NCBI GenBank assembly: GCA_013399115.1 | Contig: VXAA01005608.1 | Location: 112,212 to 176,211, forward strand | Length of the DNA: 64,000 nt | Reading direction: 5' to 3' | Origin: Anseranas semipalmata | Lineage: Eukaryota; Chordata; Aves; Anseriformes; Anseranatidae | Shown here: positions 13,001 through 23,400 of the stretch, in pieces | How positions within the stretch are numbered: position 1 is the first letter of the stretch | How the letters are laid out: every line of letters begins with the position of its first letter | Program-made: the position numbers and the translations under genes | Notes under the pieces: generated by a model | What the model was told of the DNA's origin: nothing | Databases searched by the model: none | Seen by the model: the letters and a program-made list of their open reading frames with translations, nothing else

Positions 13001-14600
13001 AGTTGTAAATGGGAGATTACGCATGTTTTATCTTTGAAGTTCTGAAAGAACAAGTTAGTATAAACTTCCTAGAACAACAAACCCAGTTAGTTGTGTGTTG
13101 GATTAGCTGACCTCTTAAGGTCTCTCTTAGCTATGGCTGTCTACATGCAGGTCTTATTTATGGACTGAAAGTTAGATTCCATACTCTTGTGAATTTTAGA
13201 ATTTAAAATATATCCTGTTAGTATTTCCTCTATGCAATGACCACGTACTGGCTGTTCTGAATTGCTTTCTGAGTCATCTAATGCTCCTCCAACAAGCTGC
13301 ACAGAGAGGCTTTTTAAAATGGAAGTCTAATGCCTGTGCTGGTTTGTCAAAGGGATACTTAAAGGTATGCATTTCTGGAGAATGTACTGTTAATTGTTTT
13401 ATTTCCTTATAAGTGGAAGGTATTTTTAGTATCTGATACTGGACAAGATACATTCTTAATATTAAAAATACTGTCTGCTAGATAATACTGTCCTGTTTTA
13501 TTCATGTGGTCTATTTGGTTTCTTTAAGATTGCAACTCCTGCCAGATATACTGTGACTTTGGGAGGAACATCCATCACCGTTAAATATCTACGTAAGAGT
13601 GGCTACATGTCTACACCACCACCAGTAAAGGAATATCTACAAGATAGGATGGAGGAAACAAAGGATAAAATTACAGAGAAGATGGAGGAAACAAAGGATA
13701 AAATTACAGAGAAGATGGAGGAAACAAAGGATAAAATCACAGAGAAGATGGAGGAAACAAAGGATAGAATTACAGAGAAGATACAAGAAACCAAAGATAA
13801 AGTTTCATTTAAAAAAATAAAGGACTAGGAGAGATGCTTAATTTTTAGGTATATGTAACTTAGCACTTTAACCTTTTATGAGGCAGGAGATACAAAGTGC
13901 ACTTCTGAGCTTTCTTTTCTTTCATTGTTGTTTTTGTTCTTTTTGTCTGGAGACTACGATTGCGCTGTGGATTTAAAAATTCTGTATGTTCATGAAGGCT
14001 AAAGTTTCCTGGGAGAGAGCAATTGTGACAATTTCAGTTTATAGAAGCAAAAATGAATCTCAGCTTAGAAGTTCATGTCTAGTGGTAATGGTGTTAAGTT
14101 ATTCCTCCCCACACCCACCCTCGAAATGAAGATGGTTTCTTCCTAAAGCAACTACTTTACTCCTCCTCCATCTTAGTGCACAGCCATTATTCCATCAGGC
14201 TGAATCTTCCATTAAATGAGAATGGAGATCTCTTCTACTGGGGAAGAAAATGTATTTTGTGTTTTGGAGTATGTGGACCCAGACCTCTTTAATCATGATC
14301 ATCTCTCAGCTTGGAGACAGACCGTTATCACTGATACTGCACATGAGGGAGTGAATGGATTGACTGCTCAGCCAGAATGAATTTATAATAGCTACATTGA
14401 CTTCAGCTGATCTGTGCTAGTTTACAGGTTGAGACTATGAACCTTTCTTGGAAAGTGCATCTTTTCTGAAATCTCAACAGAAAGCTACAGGAAGATTAGC
14501 TAATTACAATAGCCATACTGTCAAGTATACTATTTTTTTCTAAAGTTGATCTACAGTAGAAAGTTATTAAATAAAATGAATCAATAATTGTGTATTAAAA
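9536..14600 (+). CDS. FAM210A: FAM210A gene: mitochondrial membrane protein, three coding exons plus 3' UTR
   Basis: Coding exons 9560-10008, 12191-12302 and 13529-13828 join in frame to 286 codons plus a TAG. FAM210A (formerly C18orf19) is a nuclear-encoded protein of the mitochondrial inner membrane that supports mitochondrial translation and affects muscle and bone mass. The product has a basic, poorly conserved N-terminus suited to mitochondrial import and a DUF1279/FAM210 domain from about residue 112. One membrane segment spans about 128-148 (IPVHLVTSTVWFGSFYY), and a charged coiled-coil tail begins at 228. The human protein is about 272 residues as I remember it; the extra length here is largely the expanded tail repeat. 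The gene is convergent with LDLRAD4, as in human. Confidence 0.97.
10009..12190 (+). other. FAM210A: FAM210A intron
   Basis: Bounded by a GTAAGT donor and a TTCTCTTTGGTAG acceptor. It is AT-rich with short homopolymer runs, and I see no repeat family or further exon in it. Confidence 0.9.
12191..12302 (+). CDS. FAM210A: FAM210A middle coding exon (core of the FAM210 domain)
   Basis: These 112 bases complete lysine 150 and code to lysine 187. The peptide GVNVVPFLELIGLPDS, followed by IVSILKNSQSGNALTAYALYK, is the most conserved block of the family and matches the human protein nearly residue for residue as I recall it. Splice sites are AG|AGGAGTG upstream and AAA|GTAAGT downstream, leaving phase 0. 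Confidence 0.97.
12303..13528 (+). other. FAM210A: FAM210A intron
   Basis: GTAAGT donor and TTTGGTTTCTTTAAG acceptor. The sequence is AT-rich, and I see nothing else in it. Confidence 0.9.
13529..13828 (+). CDS. FAM210A: FAM210A last coding exon (end of domain and coiled-coil repeat tail)
   Basis: This exon codes residues 188-286 and the TAG at 13826-13828. It starts IATPARYTVTLGGTSITV and continues through the family signature GYMSTPPPVKEYLQDR. It ends in a highly charged helix with four 11-residue repeats (228-271) and the tail IQETKDKVSFKKIKD. The helix probably faces the matrix or intermembrane side as a coiled coil. The repeat number exceeds what I recall for mammals. Confidence 0.96.
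   Translation: MATPARYTVTLGGTSITVKYLRKSGYMSTPPPVKEYLQDRMEETKDKITEKMEETKDKITEKMEETKDKITEKMEETKDRITEKIQETKDKVSFKKIKD
13649..13780 (+). repeat. FAM210A: In-frame 33-bp tandem repeat, four units, coding MEETKDKITEK
   Basis: Units start at 13649, 13682, 13715 and 13748. Units 1 and 2 are identical. Unit 3 differs by one silent base (ATT to ATC) and unit 4 by one change (Lys to Arg). A degenerate fifth unit begins at 13781 (IQETKDKVSF). Near-identity at synonymous sites points to recent duplication or gene conversion, not ancient divergence. Confidence 0.97.
13829..14600 (+). other. FAM210A: FAM210A 3' UTR with polyadenylation signals
   Basis: Non-coding sequence follows the stop codon. A canonical AATAAA lies at 14570-14575 within ATTAAATAAAATGAATC. 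A second AATAAA lies at 14695-14700, just after the CCA/ACA repeat, so the true end may be near 14.6 or 14.72 kb. Only the signals are visible, not the cleavage site. Confidence 0.6.
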
Positions 14601-14660
14601 ACTAGGATTTTTTTATTATGTTAAAGTTTACAAAACTGTTCTAGTTGATGGTAGCCCTAT

Positions 14661-14692
<32 letters not shown>

Positions 14693-14694
14693 AA
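14661..14694. repeat. (ACC)n-(ACA)n compound microsatellite
   Basis: Five ACC/CCA triplets run directly into five to six ACA/CAA triplets, followed by an A run that contains AATAAA. Confidence 0.9.
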
Positions 14695-14719
14695 AATAAA
14701 GCAGAGAGAAGTTTACTCA

Positions 14720-17129
14720 AGCAATTGATATACTAATGGGACTTTTTAAATACATACAAAGTTAAAGTTAAACCCAAAAGTTCCTATTCAAGAATGCCTT
14801 AGATGTCAGTATAACAGTTCGCCTTAAATTAAGCATAATTTCTGAGGCAGCGATCACAGTCTACCAGAATTTTACTCTAGATATTCTTAGGTCAAGCAAA
14901 TACTTATTCATAGCTGAAATGCTGAAAGAACTAAAGTTGAAACTGCTCTATTTGACTGGGTGGGCAAACTTCTCTCTTATTTTTATTCAAACTTAGGCTA
15001 AATTGAAGTGGGTTTTTCCTGTTTCTGTTACAGACCTCACTTTCTAGCAAATCTTTGCATGTATGTCTTGTTTAACAAAGGTGGTTTTTTTGCAGGGAGA
15101 TATGGGAAAGCTACAGAGTTGGACCCTAAGCATTGTAACTGACTAGGATAAAAGAATATATCTGATACTTTATCAGCTCTGCCCCACTCTTTTTATGTTT
15201 TCAGTCAAGTCACTGAGGGCCTGTCCATGTTTAATTGGGCTGAACTTCATTAACTTAATTGTGGAGGATTGATTACATACTTCTCTGCCTCTGTCCACAT
15301 GTCAAATAGTAACTGCAATCTAATTCCTACCTCACAGGGATGTTGTGAGGAATAATCATTGTATATTCAATGCCCTGAAGATGTAAAGTGCCATGTTTCT
15401 GATAAACACCATTAAAAAGTAATTCTCTCTAACTATGAACTCTTATCTGTTGAGGTGAGCACTGCTGTAGGACTGGAGTTAATAGATGCTTTTCCTCCTT
15501 TCAGTCTTAGTATACTTTTCCTTACTGTTCCTGCACACATTTTTCTGACGTTGCATTTTGCAGGACCCAGGCAACACTGCCTGTGAAAAGGGAAAACCAG
15601 GGGAAAAAAATGCTAAAGTCCACCCCATACTGCAAGGTCAGGTGCCAGGGCCTGGAACCTCTGTGTGGCTCTTGGGATTCATCTCTTCATCTCTTGGGCT
15701 GCACAGGGGGGCCCTTGGTGGTTTCCTCGGAAGGACGTGTAGCCCTCAGCTGTGTTAAATTTGTTCATGCCGCCCCCACCCCATGTCCTCATGCACTTCC
15801 CCACATCCAGCTGGCCTGTGACCACCCCAGTGCTTACCCAAGCCATTGTTTTCAATGCCATGTACAAAAGCCCTCCTGTCTGAACTGCATGCAACAGGCT
15901 GTCCTGGGTGGCCATTCCTGCAGCTACAGGAGCAGCTTGTTCTGACTCCTTGTAGGTGCCTCATTTACGTACTCTGGTCAATTTTGCTGCATGAGCCACC
16001 TGGAGGAGTTTCTGGGACAGCCACATCCTCTACCCAGGATGTCAATTAACAAAGCACAGAATTATGTCTATGGATCGATTGACACAAAGCGGGAGGGGGA
16101 TCTTTGAGACTGAAAACCCCATCAGGAGACCTTCTGTGACAATTAGTTCGATGCTTGGTTGTACTGATGGCCGGGAGTTGGGTGGGTGACCTCTCAAGTC
16201 AGCCCCATGTGGAATCAGTGCGTTGTCTCATTAGTGCAGAGCCCAGCTGAGGAGTTCCTGGGCCACCCAGGGGACAAATGACATCAGGCCACCGGGTATC
16301 CAGCATGTACCCGGCTACACAGCGATTTTAACTACGGGCGGAAGCTGACTTTGTTCCTTGTGCCTCGCTTATAACTTAAATGCCATAGTTCTTTCCACAG
16401 TACAAGGTTACAGTTCTCTATTGAGAGGTCCCGGGCTGGAAGCCCACGTCCCCCTCAGGTGAGGCAGAGCACCAGGACCTGCGTGCCTGCAGCAGGCAAG
16501 GGGACACCTGGGGATGGCACGGGATCTCCTCTTGCTGGTGCCCAAGACAGCACAGTTGGCACACACGTAACAGCGATGTCCCTCAATGTGGAGCAACACC
16601 AGCATTTGGCAGCATGGCAGGAGCAGAGGAGCAGGTGCTGTGGCCTGGGAAAGGAAGGGGTTTGGCCACGGCACTCAGAGCTGGGACTGAGGCAGCTCAC
16701 GAGAAGTGACCTGAACAACGGAGTACCCTGCAGAGCTCCCTGAGCTCCCCAGTGGTGTGCCAAGAGCCCTTGGAGAGGTGACAAGCCCCGGCAGAAGCCC
16801 AGGAGCACCTGACATTGCCTGCAGGACCACTTGGTCAGTGCCAGCAGGGGCTGCCCTCTTCACCTGGCAACTCAGCCTCCTCTAGGGAAAGGGCTGTCAC
16901 TTTCCCTGTCCCTTAGCCCCTGGAAGGGGGAGATGTTGTCCCTCCACCTCTTTGCAAAACCTTCAGCGATGTGGTGAGACCAGGATGAAGACATCCACCA
17001 CCACATTTGCAGTGGAGAAACTGCTGCTTTGGTGACTTACCAACTTCTGCCTTCTCCCTGCCTCATTGTAACAGCACACAGGGCATCACACCGACCGTGC
17101 CTCTGATACAGGTTAATGTGAAAGCATTG
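14720..17129. other. Intergenic, turning GC-rich from about 15.5 kb
   Basis: Up to about 15.5 kb the DNA is AT-rich, like the FAM210A flank. From there it becomes GC-rich with few stops in any frame. Several overlapping frames of 60-120 codons occur on both strands, but none has recognisable domains or clear splice sites. I see no gene here. The composition change leads into the 30-bp array. Confidence 0.5.
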
Positions 17130-20100
17130 AGTGGCTGCCAGAGCAGGAGCTGGAACTGAAGTTGCAGCCCAAGCAGGAGCTGAAGCAGCACCCAAGAAGG
17201 ACCTAGATCCAAAGTTATGGCCTGAGATGGGGCTGGAGCCAGAGTTACATCCCAGGGTGAAACCAGAGCCAAAGCAGCAGCCCAAAAAGTAGCCAGAGCA
17301 GAACTAGCAGCCCAGGGTGGGACTGAAGATGTGGCCCAAGCAAGAGCTTGAGCCAAATTCAAGCCAATTTCATGGCCCGAGATGTTGCCAGAGCTGAAAT
17401 AGCAGCCTGTGCAAGAGCTAGAGGAAAATTCGTGTCCCAAACACACCAGAGTGGAAACAGGGGCCTGAATAGGGACCAGAGGAGAAGTCATAGCTCAAGG
17501 TGGGGTCAGAGCTGAAGTTGTGGCCCGAGCAGGGGCCAGAGCAAAAGCCATGGCCAAAGACTGAGCCAGAGCCAAAGCTGCTACGCAAGATGGGAGAGCA
17601 GCTGAAGCCACAACTCAGTATTGGGCCAGAGCTGAAGTTACAACTGGAGACTGTGGTGGAGATGAAGCCACAGACAGATATGGGGCTGGAGCCAAACTCA
17701 TGACCTGCTACCAGGCCCGAGCAAAAGCCACAGACTAAGCAGGGGCTGGAGTCAAAGTAGCAACCCAGTATCAGGCCAGACCTGAGGCAGAGGTCCAAGA
17801 TGGGGCTGGAGCTGAAATCATGGCCCACGGTTGGGATGGGGCTGAAGCTGCAGCCAGAGATAGGGCCAGAACTGAAGCCATGGGCCAAGATTTTGGCCAG
17901 AGGCAAACAACCAACCCAAACAGAGGCTGAAGCCAAAGATGTGGCCCAAATGCGGCCAGCACTTACGTTGGAGTTCAAGATAGGGCCAGAGCTAAAAACT
18001 GCAGCCCAATGAATTTGGCTGAAGCCAACTCTCAGCTGAGAACAGGGCCAGGGCCAAAGTTGCAGCTCAGGTAGGGCTGGAGCCAAAGTCATGGCCCCAA
18101 CAGGGGCAAGAGCCACAGTAGCCTCCTAAGCAGGAGAGTAGCAGAGCTGAAGTAGTGACCTAATGTTGGGCCAAAACCACTGCTGTGTCCTGATATCGAG
18201 CAAAATCTGGAGATGAGGCCTGAATGCAGCTGCTACTGATGTCATGGCTCAAAATGGGGGCCAGAGTTGAAGTTACAACCCAAGATGGGACTGGAGCCAA
18301 AGTCATGGCCCACGGTGGGAGCTCAAGAAGTTGCCCCATACCAGGCCAGAGCCAAAGTTGTGTACGGTGATGTGGCCACAGCCAAAGTCACAGCTCAATA
18401 TGGGACTGGAGCTGAAGTAGTGGCTCAAAAAGAGGCTGGAGCCACAGTAACCTCCTGAGCAGGCTGCTGCCAAATTTGCAGCATAGTAGAAGTCGCAGCC
18501 CAAACAGGAGATGGAGCAAAAGAAATGGCCCAAGCAGAGGCCAGAGATGAAACCACAGCCCAAGATGGGTCCAGAGACAAAGCTGTGGCATAAACAGGGA
18601 ATAAAGATGAAATCACTGCCCAAGAAGAGGCTGGAGCTGAAGTTCACAGAATCACACAGAATCACAGAATTGTTCAGGTTGGAAGAGACCTCCAAGATCA
18701 CCTAGTCCAACCTCTGACCTAACTCTAACAAGGCCCACACTAAACCATATCTCTAAGCTCAACATCTAAACGTCTTTTAAAGACCTCCAGGGATGGTGAC
18801 TCAACCACTTCCCTGGGCAGCCCATTCCAATGCCTAACTACCCTTTCGGTAAAGAAGTTTTTCCTAATATTCAACCTAAATTTGCAACCCAATAGCAGGC
18901 TAGAAGCAAAGCAGCAGCCTGAGATGGCACCAGAGCCAAAGATATGGCCAAAGATTGGGATGGAAGTGAAGTTTCAGCCCAATTACTGGGCCAAGGGAAA
19001 AAAATCTCAGTATTGGGCCAGAGCCCAAGTAGCAGCCTGATGTAGGGCTGGAGCCAAATCTGCAGCCCAAGACTGATCTGGAGCTGAAGTCACAGCCTGA
19101 GACGGGGCTGGAGGCAAAGTATCAGCCCAGACATGGGTCAGAGCCAAAGATATGACCCAATCAGGGGCAGGAGCTCAAGCTGTGCCCCAAGCAGTGTTAG
19201 GAGCCAAAGTTACAGCTGAAGAGGCGCCTGGAGCCAAATTAGTCAATCAAGATGAGACCAGAGCTGAAAGAATTGTTGCCCAAGATGGGGCAGGACCTGA
19301 AGTCACAGTACAAGATAGGACTGGAGCAGAAGTCAAAGACCCAGCAGGTGCCAGAGTAGACACGAGAGCCCACACAGAGGCTGGAGCCAAAGTCGCAACC
19401 CAATATGGGGCCAGAGCCAAAGTCACAGCCCAGGTGGTGACCCAATATCAGGCTGGAGCAAAAGTCGTGGCCTGGGATGGAGCCAGAGCCAAAGTCGCTG
19501 CTCAGACAGGGGCCAGAGCTGCAGTAGGCTCCTGAACAGGGAGCAGATTAATGGCCTGATAGCTGACTGGAGCCAAAGTAGTGGCCCAACATAGCACCAG
19601 AGCTGAAGTTGCAGCCCCAGATGGGGCTGGAGCCAAAGGCATGACACAAGATAGGGCTGGACCTGAAACAGGGACAGCGCTAAAGTGAAAGCCCGAGCAA
19701 GCCTGGAGCCACAGCCATGGCCCACGGCTGGGCCAGAGTCGTGGTCCAAAATGGGACTGGAGCCCCAGCTGTAGCCCAAGACAGGGCTGTAGATGAAGTG
19801 GCAGCTGAAGGTGGAGCTGGCTGCAAAGGCTGAAGTAAAAGTAAAGTAAAAAAAGTAGAAGTAAAGTAGAAGATGGGTCCAAAGCCAGAGCCAAAGTCAC
19901 AGCCCAAACAGGGGGTTCTGCTGGAGCAGAAATCATAGCTCAGTGTCAGGTCAGAGCTGAAGTCACAGACCAAGGTAGGGCTTTAGCTAAAGTCACAGCC
20001 TGATGTGTGGCCAGGCAGGGCCAAAGCCACAACCCAATACTGGGCCGCAGCCTGAGTAGTATCCCAAGATGGGGCAAGAGTCAAAGTAATGACCCAAGCA

Positions 20101-20412
20101 GGAACCAAAGCCAAAGCTGTGGTCTGCGATGTGAGCAGAGCTGACGTCTCAATCTGCGATGGAGCCAGAGTAGACATTGAAGCCTGAGCATGGGCTGGAG
20201 CTGAAATCACAGTCCAAGATGGGAGTGGAGCTGAAGAAGGGAGTCCAAACTGGGGCTAGAGCCAAAGTTACAGCCTGAGATGGGGCTGGAGCTGAAGTAA
20301 TAGCTGAGGATAGAGCCAGAGACAAAGTTGTGGCCCAAGCACAGCAATCTAAGGATGGGCTGGAGCTGACATCAAGGTCTGAGATGGGACCAGAGCCAAA
20401 ACAACAGGCCAA
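17130..20412. repeat. Tandem array of about 100 degenerate 30-bp units (CpG-decayed minisatellite)
   Basis: The period is strictly 30 bp. Successive units between 17530 and 17900 can be cut at 30-base steps with no indel, and the array resumes in register after the CR1 insertion. A typical unit reads GGGGCTGGAGCCAAAGTC then ATGGCCCAAGAT. Units differ mainly at a few two-base positions that alternate CA/TG: CCAGAG or CTGGAG, GCCAAAG or GCTGAAG, CACAGCC or CATGGCC, CCCAAG or CCTGAG, ACAGGG or ATGGGG. Occasional units keep CG there (GGCCCGAGC, GAGACGGGG, CCCACGGTT, AGTCGTGG). Several frames stay open by chance of composition, including 232 codons on the minus strand (17418-18116). I do not consider them genes. 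Confidence 0.93.
18655..18883 (-). mobile_element. CR1 LINE fragment, 5'-truncated, inserted in the 30-bp array
   Basis: Read on the minus strand, the element ends in the 8-bp CR1 tail (ATTCTGTG-type repeats, seen on plus as CACAGAATCACACAGAATCACAG). Next to it lies the typical avian CR1 3' region, seen on plus as GTTGGAAGAGACCTCC, AAGATCACCTAGTCCAACC and, further in, TTCCTAATATTCAACCTAAA. It covers only about 230 bases of the 3' end, the usual severe 5' truncation. Array sequence on both sides joins in register (…GAGCTGAAGTT / GCAACCCAATAG), with no more than two or three bases of possible target duplication. This supports an avian host and shows that the array existed before the insertion. 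Confidence 0.93.
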
Positions 20413-23400
20413 GCATGGATCACATATGGGTCACATCCTGCAGATCCCCCTCCTGGAGTGAGGTTCCTGCTTATGCTGGAGCCCCTCTGGAGCTCCTGAG
20501 ACTTCTGGGAGAGCTGCCTGGAGATGGCCGACAGTGCCGGGACTTCCTTCCCATGGCACAGGCTGAGCTTTCCCAGACCCATCGCAGTACAAACCTCCCC
20601 ACACCCCTGCCAGGCCTGCGCCCTCTCAGCTGCCCGCTGGGCATCCTCGGGAGGGACTTGCAGACTCTCCCTCCTTGACAAAGCCCACTTGCTGGGCACG
20701 GCTGAGCTGAGCAGAGCAGATGCCACGCTGGGCCAGGTGAGGAGAGCCCAAGCAGAACTCAGGAAAGAGACAGCAGGAGGTGCGGTCAAAGCAGAGATGA
20801 CACCCACAGACCACTTGGGATGGGTTTTCCCCCAGAGAGGGAACCAGGCACACCCCGACATCCCAGCCCTGAGCCGGGCTGTGGGGGAGAGCTGGGGACA
20901 GCCCCGGGGGAACTCGCCAGGCAGTTCTCATGGGTGCAGAGACCATCCTTCTGGCTTTTCTGGCCACAAACACACAAGTCAGCACCCCCGGCCACACAGC
21001 GCACGTGCCACCACCACTGAGCATCCCTGCAGGGCCTGGGGAAGCGTCCTCGCGAGATTTCCCCTGGCTGCTGGGTGGCAGGCAGGCCTGCAGCTGCGGC
21101 TCCAGAGAGGACGGGGCACCGCAGGCACGTGTTCTGGATGTGCCCCTCCGGCTGTGGGCCTGCCCCGGCCCTTTCCTACCTGGGCTGGCCGGGTCGCAGC
21201 TCCCCGCTCTGACACCTGTACCGGGGCCAGCCGCCGCTCACTCACAGGCACTCAGTGACTCTGCCACCAGCTCTGTGCTGGACACAAGGCAGCAAAGAAA
21301 GCCCTTGGTCCCCAGCTGCCCGCTGCAGCCCAGCAGGGCACTTGACATGGCTTCTCCTGGACCAGCGCTGTCCTCGTGTGACCGTCCCCGTCAAAACACA
21401 TTTTCTGATTGCGTTCCCCTCGGGGCGTCGGCTTAGAGCACTGAGCAGCATTCGTCCTTATTCATCACTTACCGTCAGCAACAATAATAATTAGAGAACT
21501 GTAATTATCCCCTGGCAATTATCTGGCTATTTTGATGAAGATGATCTTCTAAGTAGAAAGAATACATCTTGATTTCATAAGCCCCCAGGGCACCATGTAG
21601 CGTTAAGTTTGGGTTTGAGTTTGATGAATTGATTGGACAACTACAGAGGAGGGAACACAGGGGAGGCTACACAGGCTTGTTTAGGAATAAAAAAAAAAAA
21701 AAGAAAAGCTGAATACAACAGGGTAGAGTTTCATAAGAGACATAATTAAAGAAAGATCTCTAACTGCTTGTTTGGCTAGCCAGGTGGTCAGAAGGAGACC
21801 AAACCACTACAGGAGGAGAACCTACCTCAGGTAACTGGGGGTAATGGTGGTTGTGACAGTGTCCATTTCCACAGGGGAAGCCCTGAATCTTGTTTGTTAC
21901 CACAAAGAACAGACCTACAAGGGAAAAGAGATGCTCACACAACCTCCCGTGTCCCAGCTCTGCCTGAGAAAGCAGCACACGGAGGGGCTCAGGGAGATAG
22001 CAAGGGGTGCTGCTGGCAACCTCCGGGCTTCAGTGTCCCCTAGGAGCAACTCATGAGCTGTGACGGATGGAGACAAAATGCAGGTCCACCATCAGGCTCT
22101 AAATGCACAAACTACAAGTTTGCTGAATAATTTTTTCTAATCACTTCATATGGGTATGCCCACACATGCAATATTGCTGCTCATGAGGCTCCAGATCCGA
22201 GAGAACACGAGAGAAGTTACACACGAGAAGTAACGCTGTGCTTGGGCTCCGTGGTAAGTGGTGTGAGGTGCCCTCAACCAGCACCGACCAGCGCTTCCCA
22301 CCAGTGCACCTGCACCTACTGCGCTGCTCTTCACCCAAGCACTTCCTAAAAGCTGACGCAGAATTATCTTTCCCGAATGAGCAGGTGTGTGCACACAGCT
22401 ACAACATCCAGACACGGATGTGGCAGCGTTGTGTTAATGCACGAGGAGTCAAAAGGGAAATTCCTCATTGCTGGCTGGCTGGTGGCTGATGCCTTGGTTC
22501 ACCACAAACACGTGTGGTTCGTTTTTGTCGTGGATTAGATTGGAAAAGCCATGAAAATAAAGATAACACTCTATTATGTTATAGAAGGAGTACTCTGAGT
22601 TCTGCATAATGCCACTGACAGAATATTTTATGTTGTCAGATTGTTGTGCAGTAGTCCTCTACTTAAGCAATTTGCAATAAGACACCTGCCTACAGCCAAT
22701 CTGCTTAAAAAAAAGAAAGTAAAACTGTCAGTGCAGCAGCAACGCTTAAATTACAGCTGGGCAGCTACTTTGGGAAGAGCACAGTTTTACCACAGACAGC
22801 CACTTTATTTCTTCTGTGTTATTGTCAGGCGGTGATTTTAGTGTGCCCAGCACCATTTTCCTGACAGAGCCCAATTTTAAACAAGATGAAAGCGCCCATT
22901 TCCCCTAGCATATGGCTGGTGCTAGCGTGCATGTTTTTTTATCCACAAGCGCAGTATCATAGAATATGCAGCACAATTTAAGCAGGTGGGAGGGCTTGCA
23001 CGCCGGGTAGCCAACGCCGCCACCGCTCAGCCGTGCAGCTTGCAGCGCGCCCGGCACCTCGCTGAGAAACCCAGCACCTGGTGCCGCAGCAGCGACGTGC
23101 GGGCAGGACTCCAAAGCCATCATCCAGGCCTTGCGTTTGCAGCACGAAGGGGGCCAAAGCAACCAGGTGACTGGCTCTGTGGCCTTACCTGTTAGGCTTT
23201 TCCTGGCAAAACGTTACTGGAAGCCACCAGCTCATCAGCTCCTTCAGAGCTGTAAAGTTCACAGCTGTAAGCAAATCTGAAAGCACTTACAATCCTAACC
23301 CCATTGTCAGAAAATAACTGGTTCCTGGGCATTTTGCTGTTGCCACGAACCCTGCTGAAAGGCTATGCAAGCATGTTAACGCTTTTCTTGTTGGCTTATA

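Noticed and set aside
20524..21258. 244-codon frame on the plus strand and overlapping minus frames
   Set aside because: GC-rich DNA depleted of stops in several frames at once. Composition is Ala/Gly/Pro/Arg/Ser-rich without a family match or consistent splice structure.
22955..22975. TATCATAGAATATGC, similar to the CR1 tail octamer
   Set aside because: A single octamer without the adjoining CR1 3' sequence on either side.
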